Below, in pieces: positions 56,436 to 64,000 of a stretch of 64,000 nucleotides of DNA (position 1 is its first letter; every line of letters begins with the position of its first letter). The stretch covers positions 1,116,001 through 1,180,000 of the forward strand of contig NZ_FXWH01000001.1 of assembly GCF_900177775.1 (NCBI RefSeq). Direction: 5' to 3'. Source of the DNA: Pseudidiomarina planktonica. Lineage in GTDB: Bacteria > Pseudomonadota > Gammaproteobacteria > Enterobacterales > Alteromonadaceae. The notes under the pieces are model-generated. The model was given only the letters and a program-made list of their open reading frames with translations, was not told where the DNA came from and ran no database searches. The position numbers and the translations under genes are program-made.

Positions 56436-56886
56436 ATCAGCAACACAAGCTAGGCAGTGGCAGTGGTTATTTATGATCATGAGCCTGGTTATTATAAGTG
56501 GCTGTATGGAGAGCGACCAGCCGTTTATGAAAGGGCGTGAGCCGGAAATTGTGACCAAAGACTTCTTTGAGGCCATTTATAACGAACGTGATTTGGAAGC
56601 GGCACAGAAAATTTCCAGTGACAGTCTGGCAAGTTTGCTGGGTTCTTACGGAACGGTGAACGGCGTACAACGCCATTTGCTGAATCGTTACTACGACAAC
56701 GTTGACATTACTATTGATACCACCAGTATGCGGCCCTTTATGGACCGCCAAGACAGTATGCGCATTAACGTGCTGATGACTGGTGAGTACGACGGTGATA
56801 TGTTGGACGAACTGCGTAGCGTGAAGATTATCCAGGTAAATGACCGTTGGTACGTAGACGAGATTCTGGATGATCCCTACAAATAA
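56428..56886 (+). CDS. Small lipoprotein of unknown function coupled to ggt
   Basis: A 152-residue protein with a signal peptide and lipobox ISGC (about residue 27), so it is predicted to be lipid-anchored. The mature part resembles the NTF2-like or DUF4878-like fold in its pattern: ATKDFFEAIYNERDLEAA-type helix, a second helix, then beta strands including VKIIQVNDRWYVDEIL. I do not recognise a named family. The ATG lies inside the ggt 3' end (8-base overlap), so it is translationally coupled to ggt. Confidence 0.75.
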   Translation: MTKSATQARQWQWLFMIMSLVIISGCMESDQPFMKGREPEIVTKDFFEAIYNERDLEAAQKISSDSLASLLGSYGTVNGVQRHLLNRYYDNVDITIDTTSMRPFMDRQDSMRINVLMTGEYDGDMLDELRSVKIIQVNDRWYVDEILDDPYK

Positions 56887-56910
56887 CCTCTAGAACACAT
56901 TCACAACCAC

Positions 56911-56937
56911 AAAAAAGGCCTGATTCAGGCCTTTTTT
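56911..56937. terminator. Bidirectional terminator, ggt operon/hinT
   Basis: AAAAAAGGCCT and AGGCCTTTTTT pair around GATTC. It ends the ggt-lipoprotein transcript; on the other strand the same stem includes the last codons and TGA stop of hinT, so it also serves as the hinT terminator. Confidence 0.92.
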
Positions 56938-57293
56938 GCTTTATCGGTATATGGAGGCCAGCCCATTGGCTTGCCGCCTAGTACATGCAGGTGAATGTGA
57001 TACACCGTTTGGCCGCCATGTTCATTGCAGTTCATGACCAAGCGGTAGCCGTCGTCAGCAAAACCTTCCTGTTTAGCAATTTTAGCCGCAGCCACATACA
57101 TTTTACCTACCACATCGCTATTCTCGGCGGTGATATCGTTGGCGGTGGCAATAACTTGTTTGGGAATAACCAGAGCATGGAAAGGGGCCTGCGGGTTTAT
57201 ATCTTTAAACGCCAGCAATAGATCGTCTTCATAAATAATATCGGCGGGAATTTCGCGGTTAACAATTTTGGTAAACAGTGTTTCTGAACTCAT
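56925..57293 (-). CDS. hinT: HIT-family purine nucleoside phosphoramidase HinT
   Basis: Hydrolyses adenosine 5'-phosphoramidates. The 122-residue product has the histidine triad YHIHLHVLGG near residue 103 and the IPADIIYEDDLLLAFKDINPQAPFHALVIPK block of the HinT/PKCI branch. The ATG at 57293 follows GGAAGC; a longer in-frame reading to 57356 adds a non-conserved leader. It lies 87 bases after hspQ on the same strand. Confidence 0.95.
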   Translation of the reverse strand: MSSETLFTKIVNREIPADIIYEDDLLLAFKDINPQAPFHALVIPKQVIATANDITAENSDVVGKMYVAAAKIAKQEGFADDGYRLVMNCNEHGGQTVYHIHLHVLGGKPMGWPPYTDKAKKA

Positions 57294-57380
57294 GCTTGCT
57301 TCCTTTTCCTGCGGTAGTAGCGAATGAAGAGAGGATAATAGCTCCATCATAGTCATTCACTGGCAGGTGAACAAGGCTGT

Positions 57381-57692
57381 TTAGTTCATGGGTTCGTCAA
57401 GTCGGTAAGAGCCTTGCTGGAAACTGTGGAAAAACGTGTTTACCAGCGGATGCTGAATTTTTGCATCACTGATGTCAGGCATCAGGTTATATTCAGCAAC
57501 GTAGGTTTGAATAGACGAATTGTTTACCAGCACGTGATACCAGGGCTGATGCTTGGCCGGGCGCGACTTTGCCATACGGTCGTACCAATCGTCGGAAAGG
57601 CAAAATTCAGGATCTGCATCAATGATGACACCGCGATACCCATAAAGCGAATGTGTGACAAGCTGTCCAATAGCAAATTTAGCGGTGACCAT
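57381..57692 (-). CDS. hspQ: Heat shock protein HspQ
   Basis: Small hemimethylated-DNA-binding/HspQ family protein, 103 aa, that in E. coli destabilises mutant DnaA and tunes Lon protease. It has the family blocks AIGQLVTHSLYGYRGVIIDADPEF, QPWYHVLV and TYVAEYNL. GGGGAG lies 5 bases before the ATG. A TACTAT or TATATG element lies upstream on the minus strand, but no sigma-32 promoter could be identified with confidence. Confidence 0.93.
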   Translation of the reverse strand: MVTAKFAIGQLVTHSLYGYRGVIIDADPEFCLSDDWYDRMAKSRPAKHQPWYHVLVNNSSIQTYVAEYNLMPDISDAKIQHPLVNTFFHSFQQGSYRLDEPMN

Positions 57693-57759
57693 GCAACTCC
57701 CCTTTGTGCATTACTGTCGCATATAGTATCGGCCATAACGCGCTGTGCTTTAGTCATTT

Positions 57760-57788
57760 TTGACAGTGGGGGGCGGTTAGGTTAAAAA
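57760..57788 (+). promoter_or_regulatory. Candidate promoter of the PilZ gene
   Basis: A consensus -35 TTGACA (57760-57765) stands 17 bases before TAAAAA (57783-57788), with a G-rich spacer. The ATG at 57816 follows GCAGGAGG. The -10 matches at 4 of 6 positions. Confidence 0.45.
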
Positions 57789-57815
57789 GAGTGAACAGGC
57801 AAGCAGGAGGCCGTT

Positions 57816-58112
57816 ATGATTACCCGAGATGACCAACGCAACTTTATTCGTATGGCAGTAAATTCAAATGTCGAAATACGGTTTGAGGACGACGAAGGGG
57901 AGCAACAGGTAAAAGGCATATGTCGGGATTTATCGGCAACGGGCATGAGCATTGATGTTGATATTGCTATACCTGAGGGAAGCCAAATTCGGGTGCATAT
58001 GGACACCGGTGGAGTAGTACCGGCACTGCAGGCCACCTGCAAAATTATTCGTTGCAGTGAAATCGAGCCGGGGCAGTATCACCTCGGCTGCGAAATCATT
58101 GAAATGGTTTAA
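57816..58112 (+). CDS. Single-domain PilZ protein (c-di-GMP binding)
   Basis: A 98-residue stand-alone PilZ domain. The c-di-GMP-binding signature is complete: RNFIR (R-x3-R, residues 8-12) and DLSATGMSI (D/N-x-S-x2-G, about 42-48). It has no output domain, so it would act as an adaptor by binding a partner. Its neighbours (hspQ, rlmI) give no clue to the pathway. The only other visible c-di-GMP-type domain in the window is the degenerate EAL protein near 28-29 kb. Confidence 0.88.
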   Translation: MITRDDQRNFIRMAVNSNVEIRFEDDEGEQQVKGICRDLSATGMSIDVDIAIPEGSQIRVHMDTGGVVPALQATCKIIRCSEIEPGQYHLGCEIIEMV

Positions 58113-58135
58113 AGTGAGGCGTTAATTAGGGCTAA

Positions 58136-59323
58136 TTACGCGTCAGCCTGCAGTACCAGACCTTTTAAATACAAGGCTTCAGGGTAACTTAACAGCACCG
58201 GATGGTCGGCGGACTGATATAAATGCTCAATAATGCGTAGCGGGCGTCCTGCATCTAACGCTGCGTCTGCAACCACTTTCTGAAACAGCTCGGTAGATAA
58301 CAAACCTGAGCATGAAAACGTCAGCAAAATACCGCCCGGTTTTAAAATCAGGCTGGCCATACGATTAATATCTTTATAACCCCGACACGCGCTCATTAAG
58401 CTGGCTTTGCTGTCCACAAACTTGGGTGGGTCCAGCACTATCACGTCGAAGCGCCGCCCCTGATGATGAAAGTCACGCAACGCCTGAAATACATCAAGCT
58501 GAAGGTTTTCCACTTTACAGTCGGTGGCCGGGTTCATGTCCATGTTGGCCGTAGCTTGTGCCAGAGCTGGTGCAGACACGTCTACGTTCACCACTTCGCT
58601 GGCACCGGCCGCGGCTGCAAACACTCCAAAACCGCCGGTGTAGCTAAAGGCATTCAGAACGCTTTTGCCGGCACAGTACTTTTGCACCGCTTTGCGGCTG
58701 TCGCGCTGGTCTAAATAGTACCCGGTTTTGTGACCCTGCTTAATATCAACGCCAAGGCGAATATCGTTTTCGGTAATCACTACCTGCTCTGGTACTTCGC
58801 CATCGCCAATCATGCCGGTTACTGGCGTTAAGCCTTCTTTTTTACGTACGTCTACATCAGAGCGTTCGTAACAATGATGATCAGGGAATAACTCGGCCAG
58901 GGCGGCTACAATAATATCGCGCCAGAACTCCGCACCCGTGCTCAGCAGTTGCAACACCAACCAGTTGTCGTACACATCAATAGTAACGCCGGGCAGGCCG
59001 TCTGCTTCGGCGGCACACAAGCGATAGGCGTTGCTGGCAATGTTCAACTGTTGGCGAAATGCATAGGCCTGTTCCAACCGCCGCTTAAAAAATGCAGCGT
59101 CTATGGTGTCAGCCTGACGAAAACTCCAAATACGCGCACGAATTTGCGACTGCGGTGACCATGCGGCCCAGCCCAGCCAGTCGCCATTGTCGGCATGCAC
59201 AGCAACAGTTTCGCCGCTTTTGGGGTCGCCTTTTACGCGCTCTATAGCACCACTGAAAATCCACGGGTGTAAACGCCGTAATGACTTCTCTTTACCGGGC
59301 TTCAAATGCACCAGTGCGGTCAT
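58136..59323 (-). CDS. rlmI: 23S rRNA (cytosine-1962-C5)-methyltransferase RlmI
   Basis: SAM-dependent methyltransferase making m5C1962 in 23S rRNA. The 395-residue product (E. coli RlmI 396) has an N-terminal PUA domain (LKPGKEKSLRRLHPWIFSGAIE) and an EEHEE-like middle with GHKTGYYLDQRDSR. Its Rossmann domain has VLNAFSYTGGFGVFAAAAGA, LDPPKFV and the TFSCSGLL cysteine block. It starts 9 bases after the metG stop, so the two probably form an operon. Confidence 0.95.
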   Translation of the reverse strand: MTALVHLKPGKEKSLRRLHPWIFSGAIERVKGDPKSGETVAVHADNGDWLGWAAWSPQSQIRARIWSFRQADTIDAAFFKRRLEQAYAFRQQLNIASNAYRLCAAEADGLPGVTIDVYDNWLVLQLLSTGAEFWRDIIVAALAELFPDHHCYERSDVDVRKKEGLTPVTGMIGDGEVPEQVVITENDIRLGVDIKQGHKTGYYLDQRDSRKAVQKYCAGKSVLNAFSYTGGFGVFAAAAGASEVVNVDVSAPALAQATANMDMNPATDCKVENLQLDVFQALRDFHHQGRRFDVIVLDPPKFVDSKASLMSACRGYKDINRMASLILKPGGILLTFSCSGLLSTELFQKVVADAALDAGRPLRIIEHLYQSADHPVLLSYPEALYLKGLVLQADA

Positions 59324-59332
59324 AGTAGCGGC

Positions 59333-61369
59333 CTACTTAACCCGCATGCCAGGCTTAGCGCCGGCGTGCGGATTCATAATATACAGTTCACTGCCACCAG
59401 GGCCGGCCGCTAACACCATGCCTTCGGACAAACCGAAGCGCATTTTACGAGGGGCCAGGTTAGCCACCATCACAGTATGCTGACCAATCAGAGTAGCCGG
59501 GTCGTAAGCTGACTTAATACCCGCGAACACCTGCCGGGTTTCACCGCCTAAATCCAGGGTGAGTTTCAGTAGCTTATCAGCGCCTTCAACATGTTCGGCG
59601 TTAGCAATTAAGGCCACCCGCAAATCAAGTTTGGCGAAATCTTCAAACTGAATGGTCTCGCTAATCGGGTCGTTAGCCAGCTCTTCATTGCTGGTAGTAA
59701 CTGCTGTAGCAGGTTGTTGCTGAGCTTCTTTTGAATCTTCAATCATGGCGTTTACGGTATCCATTTCCACGCGTTTCAGCAGCGCTGAGAATTTATTTAC
59801 CTGATGATCAGTCAGTAATTGCTTATGGCTGTCCCAAGTGAATTCGTTGTTCAGGAAACTTTGCACGCGCTTGGCTAACTCAGGAACTACCGGTGTTAGG
59901 TAAATCATCAGTAAGCGGAACAAGTTAATGCCTACGGAACATATTTCATGAACTTCGTCGGCTTTTTCCGGATCTTTAATCAGCTGCCAGGGTTCTTTGT
60001 CAGCAATATATTGATTGGCCCGGTCGGCCAGCGCCATAATGTCGCGCATGGCTTTGCTGAACTCACGTTTTTCATAAGCTTCAGCCAGACCTGCTGCGGC
60101 ATTTTGGAAATCGGCTAATAGCTCTTGTTCAGGTAAATTAGCTGACAACTTGCCGTCGAACTTCTTGGTAATAAAGCTGGCACAACGGCTGGCGATATTC
60201 ACTACTTTACCAACCAGATCAGAGTTCACGCGCTGGGCGAAATCGGTCAGGTTCAGGTCTAAATCATCAATACGGCTGGTCAGCTTAGCGGCAAAGTAGT
60301 AGCGCAAATACTCAGGGTCTAAGTGCTCTAAGTAGGTACGAGCCATAATAAAGGTGCCTTTGGATTTCGACATCTTGGTACCGTTCACGGTAATAAAACC
60401 GTGCGCCCACACGTTATTCGGCTGGCGGAAGTTGGCGCCTTTTAGCATGGCCGGCCAAAACAGGCTGTGGAAATAAATAATGTCTTTACCAATAAAGTGG
60501 TACAGCTCGGTTTCGCTGTCGGCTTGCCAGTACTCGTCCCAGTTGGCATTGCCGGTTTGGTCACAATAGTGTTTAAAGCTACTCATGTAGCCAATAGGTG
60601 CGTCCAGCCATACATAGAAGTACTTGCCCGGCGCATCTGGAATTTCAAAGCCAAAGTAAGGCGCATCGCGGCTAATGTCCCACTGCTGCAAGCCTTGCTC
60701 AAACCATTCGTTCAGTTTGTTGGCCATTTCTTCCTGCAATGAACCTGAGCGGGTCCAGGCTTTTAGCATGTCGTTAAAGGCCGGCAGGTCGAAGAAATAG
60801 TGTTCAGACTGGCGCAGTTCAGGCTCAGCACCCGATACCACAGACTTCGGATTTTTAAGTTCAGTTGGTGCGTAAGTGGCACCACAAACGTCACAGTTGT
60901 CGCCGTACTGGTCGGCGGCGCCGCAGCTGGGGCATTCACCTTTCACGAAACGATCCGGTAAGAACATTTCTTGCTGTGGGTCATACAACTGCTCAATAAC
61001 GCGGGTTTTAATATGATCGTTATCACGCAGGCGACGATAAATAGTTTCCGCCAGTTCACGGTTTTCCGGGCTGTGAGTGGAATAGTAGTGATCAAAAGCT
61101 ACGTGAAAGTCGCCAAAGTCGCGCTGATGCGCCGCGTTCATTTCGGCAATCATGTCTTCCGGCGCAATACCCAACTGCTGGGCTTTAAGCATAATCGGCG
61201 TGCCATGCGCATCGTCAGCACACATGTAATGGCATTCGTTGCCACGAAATTTCTGGAATCGAACCCAGATATCAGCCTGAATATAGCCAAGCATATGGCC
61301 TAAATGAATGGGGCCATTGGCATAGGGTAAGGCGTTGGTAACGAGAATTTTTCGGGTAGCTTGAGTCAT
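59333..61369 (-). CDS. metG: Methionyl-tRNA synthetase
   Basis: Charges tRNA-Met. The 678-residue product (E. coli 677) has the HIGH-type motif PIHLGHM, the four-Cys zinc knuckle CPSC...CDVC (about residues 145-162), the KMSKS loop in [11 protein letters not shown], and an anticodon-binding domain. The C-terminal Trbp111-type tRNA-binding domain (about 575-678) begins near [13 protein letters not shown]. The ATG at 61369 ([19 protein letters not shown]) is chosen over an unsupported longer reading. It is divergent from mrp, the usual pairing. Confidence 0.98.
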   Translation of the reverse strand: MTQATRKILVTNALPYANGPIHLGHMLGYIQADIWVRFQKFRGNECHYMCADDAHGTPIMLKAQQLGIAPEDMIAEMNAAHQRDFGDFHVAFDHYYSTHSPENRELAETIYRRLRDNDHIKTRVIEQLYDPQQEMFLPDRFVKGECPSCGAADQYGDNCDVCGATYAPTELKNPKSVVSGAEPELRQSEHYFFDLPAFNDMLKAWTRSGSLQEEMANKLNEWFEQGLQQWDISRDAPYFGFEIPDAPGKYFYVWLDAPIGYMSSFKHYCDQTGNANWDEYWQADSETELYHFIGKDIIYFHSLFWPAMLKGANFRQPNNVWAHGFITVNGTKMSKSKGTFIMARTYLEHLDPEYLRYYFAAKLTSRIDDLDLNLTDFAQRVNSDLVGKVVNIASRCASFITKKFDGKLSANLPEQELLADFQNAAAGLAEAYEKREFSKAMRDIMALADRANQYIADKEPWQLIKDPEKADEVHEICSVGINLFRLLMIYLTPVVPELAKRVQSFLNNEFTWDSHKQLLTDHQVNKFSALLKRVEMDTVNAMIEDSKEAQQQPATAVTTSNEELANDPISETIQFEDFAKLDLRVALIANAEHVEGADKLLKLTLDLGGETRQVFAGIKSAYDPATLIGQHTVMVANLAPRKMRFGLSEGMVLAAGPGGSELYIMNPHAGAKPGMRVK

Positions 61370-61534
61370 GCGCAATAACGTACCTAATTGATGAATACTG
61401 AACCTGCTGGCGCGGTAATTACACGCGTCAGTCAACGTCGGGAAGTGTAACGGATCTACGGCTGGCAATCTAGCGCCAGTACTCCTATCATGCGGGTTTC
61501 ATACGAACTGTTTTGTTCACCAACGAGGTTTTAA

Positions 61535-62554
61535 ATGGCAACTTCCAACGCAGCACCTGCAGCGTTACTAGATGCGTTGCAACAAATTCGCGATCCCTTG
61601 TTTCCGGCGGGTATCCCAGCGACATGGGTAACCGTGGAAGGCACTACCGCCACTTTACAGCTGCCGTTTGCAGCAGGGCCGGGCGTACTGACGCTGCTAA
61701 ATAGCACCGCCGTATGTCAGGATTACCAATGGCAACTGGTTATCAAACCGGAAACGTTGCGTAATTCCCAGCCTGAAATGCCGCGTATGCACGGCAACGT
61801 GGTGGTTATTTCCTCCGGTAAAGGCGGGGTTGGTAAGTCATCGGCAACAGTGCAACTGGCGCTGGCGTTACAACAGCTCGGCGCCCGCGTAGGGGTGCTA
61901 GACGCTGATATTTATGGACCATCCATTCCAACCATGCTGGGCAAGGCCAATGAGCCATTGCAGTTTACTGAAGACAATAAAATGATCCCGCATGATTGTT
62001 ACGGCTTACAGGTGAACTCGCTTGGCTATTTGACCGGCAAGGGCGATGCTGCCATTTGGCGTGGGCCTATGGCCAGTGCGGCACTGCAGCAACTGTTCCG
62101 CGACACTAAGTGGCAACCGCTGGATTACCTGCTGGTGGATATGCCGCCGGGCACCGGTGATATTCAACTGACTTTTGCGCAAAAACTGCCGATTACCGGA
62201 GCTGTGGTTGTTACCACCCCGCAGAATGTGGCATTGGCTGATGCTGAAAAAGGTATCGCTATGTTCCGTAAGGTGAATATTCCCATTAGCGGTGTGCTGG
62301 AAAACATGAGTTATTTCGAATGCAGTCAGTGCGGCCATCAGGAACCTATATTTGGTCGCGACGGTGGTGCGCATACGGCTGCCGAGCAACAAGTTCCATT
62401 ATTGGGTCAATGGCCTCTGGCCACGCGCATGCAGGCGGCACTGGATGCCGGTAAGCCGCTGTTAACCAGTAGCCCGGACGACGCTTTGTGCGAAGCTATG
62501 CGCCGTAGTGCCGAGCTGCTGGCTGCATCACTTTACCATCAGGCCAAAAAATGA
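61535..62554 (+). CDS. apbC: Iron-sulfur cluster carrier protein Mrp/ApbC
   Basis: P-loop ATPase that carries and delivers [4Fe-4S] clusters. The 339-residue product has a short N-terminal DUF59-like domain, the deviant Walker A SSGKGGVGKSS (about residues 90-100), LLVDMPPGTGDIQLT, and the cluster-binding CxxC in ECSQCGH (near 267). Divergent from metG with a 165-base gap in which no convincing promoter was found. A 123-base gap with one small hairpin (62633-62654) separates it from dcd. Confidence 0.95.
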   Translation: MATSNAAPAALLDALQQIRDPLFPAGIPATWVTVEGTTATLQLPFAAGPGVLTLLNSTAVCQDYQWQLVIKPETLRNSQPEMPRMHGNVVVISSGKGGVGKSSATVQLALALQQLGARVGVLDADIYGPSIPTMLGKANEPLQFTEDNKMIPHDCYGLQVNSLGYLTGKGDAAIWRGPMASAALQQLFRDTKWQPLDYLLVDMPPGTGDIQLTFAQKLPITGAVVVTTPQNVALADAEKGIAMFRKVNIPISGVLENMSYFECSQCGHQEPIFGRDGGAHTAAEQQVPLLGQWPLATRMQAALDAGKPLLTSSPDDALCEAMRRSAELLAASLYHQAKK

Positions 62555-62677
62555 GGCCGGCAGTGAAACGGTGAACGGGCAAACTAAGTAACGACAAAGC
62601 AGCCTGTTAGTGGTAAAAATAGACCCAATTAATTTAAGTGCCGAAGCACGTAAAGTTAGCAATAAAAAGGTAGCACA

Positions 62678-63265
62678 ATGCGGTTAACGGACAGACAAAT
62701 AGAAGACTATTTAGAACGAGGCCTGATTGGTATTGAGCCTACGCCTCAGCAGGAAGATATTAGCGGGGTTACGGTTGATATCCATCTGGGTAACGAGTTC
62801 CGGGTGTTACAGGACCACGCTGCGCCTTTTATTGATATCAGCGGGCCACGCCATGAAATTGACCGCGCTATTCAGCAAGTGATGAGCGACCCAATAGTAT
62901 TGTCGGAAGACAATGCGTTTTTCATTCATCCGGGTGAGTTTGCTTTGGCTGTAACGCACGAAGCCGTGACTTTGCCGGATAACATGGTGGGTTGGCTGGA
63001 TGGCCGCTCATCGCTGGCCCGTTTAGGTTTAATGGTACACGTTACCGCACACCGTATTGACCCGGGTTGGTCAGGGCAGGTGGTACTGGAGTTCTTTAAC
63101 AGCGGTAAGTTACCACTGGCACTTCGACCGTTAATGAAAATTGGTGCGCTTAGCTTTGAGTTGCTGGATGAATCTTGTTTGCGCCCGTATAGCAAACGTC
63201 AGGACGCCAAATACAAAGACCAACGCGGCGCTGTAGCATCGCGTATTTCAGCCGACGGTTCCTGA
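62678..63265 (+). CDS. dcd: dCTP deaminase
   Basis: Deaminates dCTP to dUTP, feeding dTMP synthesis. The 195-residue product (E. coli 193) has the family blocks [25 protein letters not shown], the active-site [28 protein letters not shown] with its catalytic Glu in [16 protein letters not shown], and [13 protein letters not shown]. The mrp-dcd neighbourhood is typical of gammaproteobacteria. Confidence 0.97.
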   Translation: MRLTDRQIEDYLERGLIGIEPTPQQEDISGVTVDIHLGNEFRVLQDHAAPFIDISGPRHEIDRAIQQVMSDPIVLSEDNAFFIHPGEFALAVTHEAVTLPDNMVGWLDGRSSLARLGLMVHVTAHRIDPGWSGQVVLEFFNSGKLPLALRPLMKIGALSFELLDESCLRPYSKRQDAKYKDQRGAVASRISADGS

Positions 63266-63299
63266 TTCGATCCGGTAACGGAATAAAGTAACGGATATG

Positions 63300-63327
63300 A
63301 AAAAGCCCGCTAACAGCGGGCTTTTTT
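63300..63327. terminator. Bidirectional terminator after dcd
   Basis: AAAAGCCCGCT-AAC-AGCGGGCTTTT with an extra A before and T6 after. It ends dcd (+) and the convergent M14 peptidase gene (-), which stops 20 bases further on. Confidence 0.93.
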
Positions 63328-63347
63328 GTGGGTATAGCTATACCAGC

Positions 63348-64000
63348 TTAGCGCAGCGGAGTCGCATGTGCGGCAGCACGGAAAATGCTGTTCATAAACA
63401 ACACATTCAGGCCATCTAAGTAAGCACGGTAGGTTGGTTCCTGAGTATAAGAAATCACCATGCCTTTGCCTTTTGGTTGCCACATAACCAGTGGTTTAAA
63501 GGCGATTTGAGTGCGGGTTTCGTCCCAGATAAAGCCACTGGCCAGAACGTCGTCAGGTCCGGCAAAGGTAGCAATGTTGCGGCCGTTATCAATGGTTAGT
63601 GGGGTGTAGATATCGTTACCCACTACCAAAGACACCACTTCTGGTTTCACCCCTGCGCTTAACCAGTGTTCCTGATCAACGTTGGTATTTGCCAAAACAC
63701 CTGATACCCAGTAAGGATCAACATCAGCAGGGTCAACCGCGTGTTGTAATTCGGCCGCAGTTTCAAACAACTGACCTTTGGTAACTGAGTCATCATGGCC
63801 ATTCACGTCTTCTTTGTCTGACGCAGCCAGTTCACGTTTACTGTTGATGAAGTTTTGCTCAACGGCATAACGCGTAGCGCGGCCTAGTGTAATCAGAACA
63901 CCGCCATCGGCAATCCACTCTTTCAGGTTGCTGGTACCAGACTCACCAAAGGACTGCTGATAGTCGCGATAGCTGCCAGGTAAAATCAGTACCTGATAAT
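63348..64000 (-). CDS. Probable M14-family zinc carboxypeptidase, C-terminal part
   Basis: The frame is open from the right window edge to the stop at 63348, giving the last about 217 residues of a longer protein. This part resembles the C-terminal glutamine-amidotransferase-like extension of large bacterial M14 peptidases. It contains YQVLILPGSY, WIADGGVLITLGRATRYAVE, the NDIYTPL segment, IATFAGPDDVLASGFIWDE and the end YRAYLDGLNVLFMNSIF. The catalytic zinc domain would lie beyond the edge and is not seen, so the call rests on the tail alone. A GTG at 63806 is internal, not a start. Confidence 0.65.
   Translation of the reverse strand, partial: YQVLILPGSYRDYQQSFGESGTSNLKEWIADGGVLITLGRATRYAVEQNFINSKRELAASDKEDVNGHDDSVTKGQLFETAAELQHAVDPADVDPYWVSGVLANTNVDQEHWLSAGVKPEVVSLVVGNDIYTPLTIDNGRNIATFAGPDDVLASGFIWDETRTQIAFKPLVMWQPKGKGMVISYTQEPTYRAYLDGLNVLFMNSIFRAAAHATPLR

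Noticed and set aside
61370-61468. 33-residue N-terminal extension of metG
   Set aside because: The extension does not resemble MetG, while ATG 61369 gives the standard start and length.
63348-63806. Complete 152-aa gene at the right end
   Set aside because: The frame stays open to the window edge and the upstream residues continue the same domain, so this is the tail of a larger protein.

Overview
This 64 kb window is a densely packed, largely core-genome segment from a gammaproteobacterium. The most likely group is Alteromonadales, and Idiomarinaceae fits best (an inference from gene order and protein sequences). The rpoE-rseABC-lepAB-rnc-era-recO-pdxJ-acpS, relA-mazG-pyrG-eno-ftsB-ispDF-truD-surE-pcm-yqaA-nlpD-rpoS and psp-sap blocks are classic gammaproteobacterial arrangements. 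The phhAB-tyrR-hpd-hmgA-fah-maiA block points to a marine, amino-acid-catabolising relative of Shewanella and Idiomarina. I saw no rRNA or tRNA genes, insertion sequences, prophage genes or CRISPR arrays. No gap between genes exceeds 300 bases.

Layout. (1) 1-13.3 kb, + strand: the sigma-E gene end and its RseABC control proteins, LepA, signal peptidase, RNase III, Era, RecO, PdxJ, AcpS, then RlmD, RelA and MazG. (2) 13.3-23.7 kb, + strand: pyrG behind a good sigma-70 promoter, eno, an unrecognised gene preceded by an unusual leader, then ftsB-ispD-ispF-truD-surE-pcm-yqaA-nlpD, mostly with overlapping start and stop codons, and rpoS. (3) 23.7-30.5 kb: mutS (-), pncC, recA with an SOS box laid over its promoter and no recX behind it, an EAL-HDOD signalling protein (-), and a patatin-like rssA gene. 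(4) 30.5-42.8 kb: a minus-strand pspF-sapABCDF-putP run diverging from pspABC-ycjX-ycjF, i.e. envelope stress response plus peptide uptake. (5) 42.8-51.2 kb: methionine gamma-lyase, then phenylalanine hydroxylase with its pterin dehydratase, TyrR, and the four enzymes taking 4-hydroxyphenylpyruvate to fumarate and acetoacetate. TyrR-box-like sites sit before tyrR and before hpd. (6) 51.2-64 kb: an S9 peptidase lipoprotein, a rhombosortase, a gamma-glutamyltransferase with an overlapping lipoprotein gene, hinT, hspQ, a one-domain PilZ protein, rlmI-metG, mrp, dcd, and the C-terminal part of a probable M14 peptidase cut by the window end.

How the parts work together. Regions 1-3 handle translation, stringent and general stress responses, isoprenoid precursors, DNA repair and cell division. 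Region 4 senses and repairs inner-membrane damage. Region 5 is a nearly self-contained Phe/Tyr degradation regulon controlled by TyrR. Peptidases, peptide transport, proline symport and gamma-glutamyl hydrolysis suggest growth on peptides and amino acids.

I did not find a clearly new multi-gene system. The best leads are the hairpin plus 11-codon leader ORF before the unknown gene after eno, the phased TyrR boxes inside a large inverted repeat before hpd, the altered Walker B motif in TyrR, and the altered G4 motif in Era.
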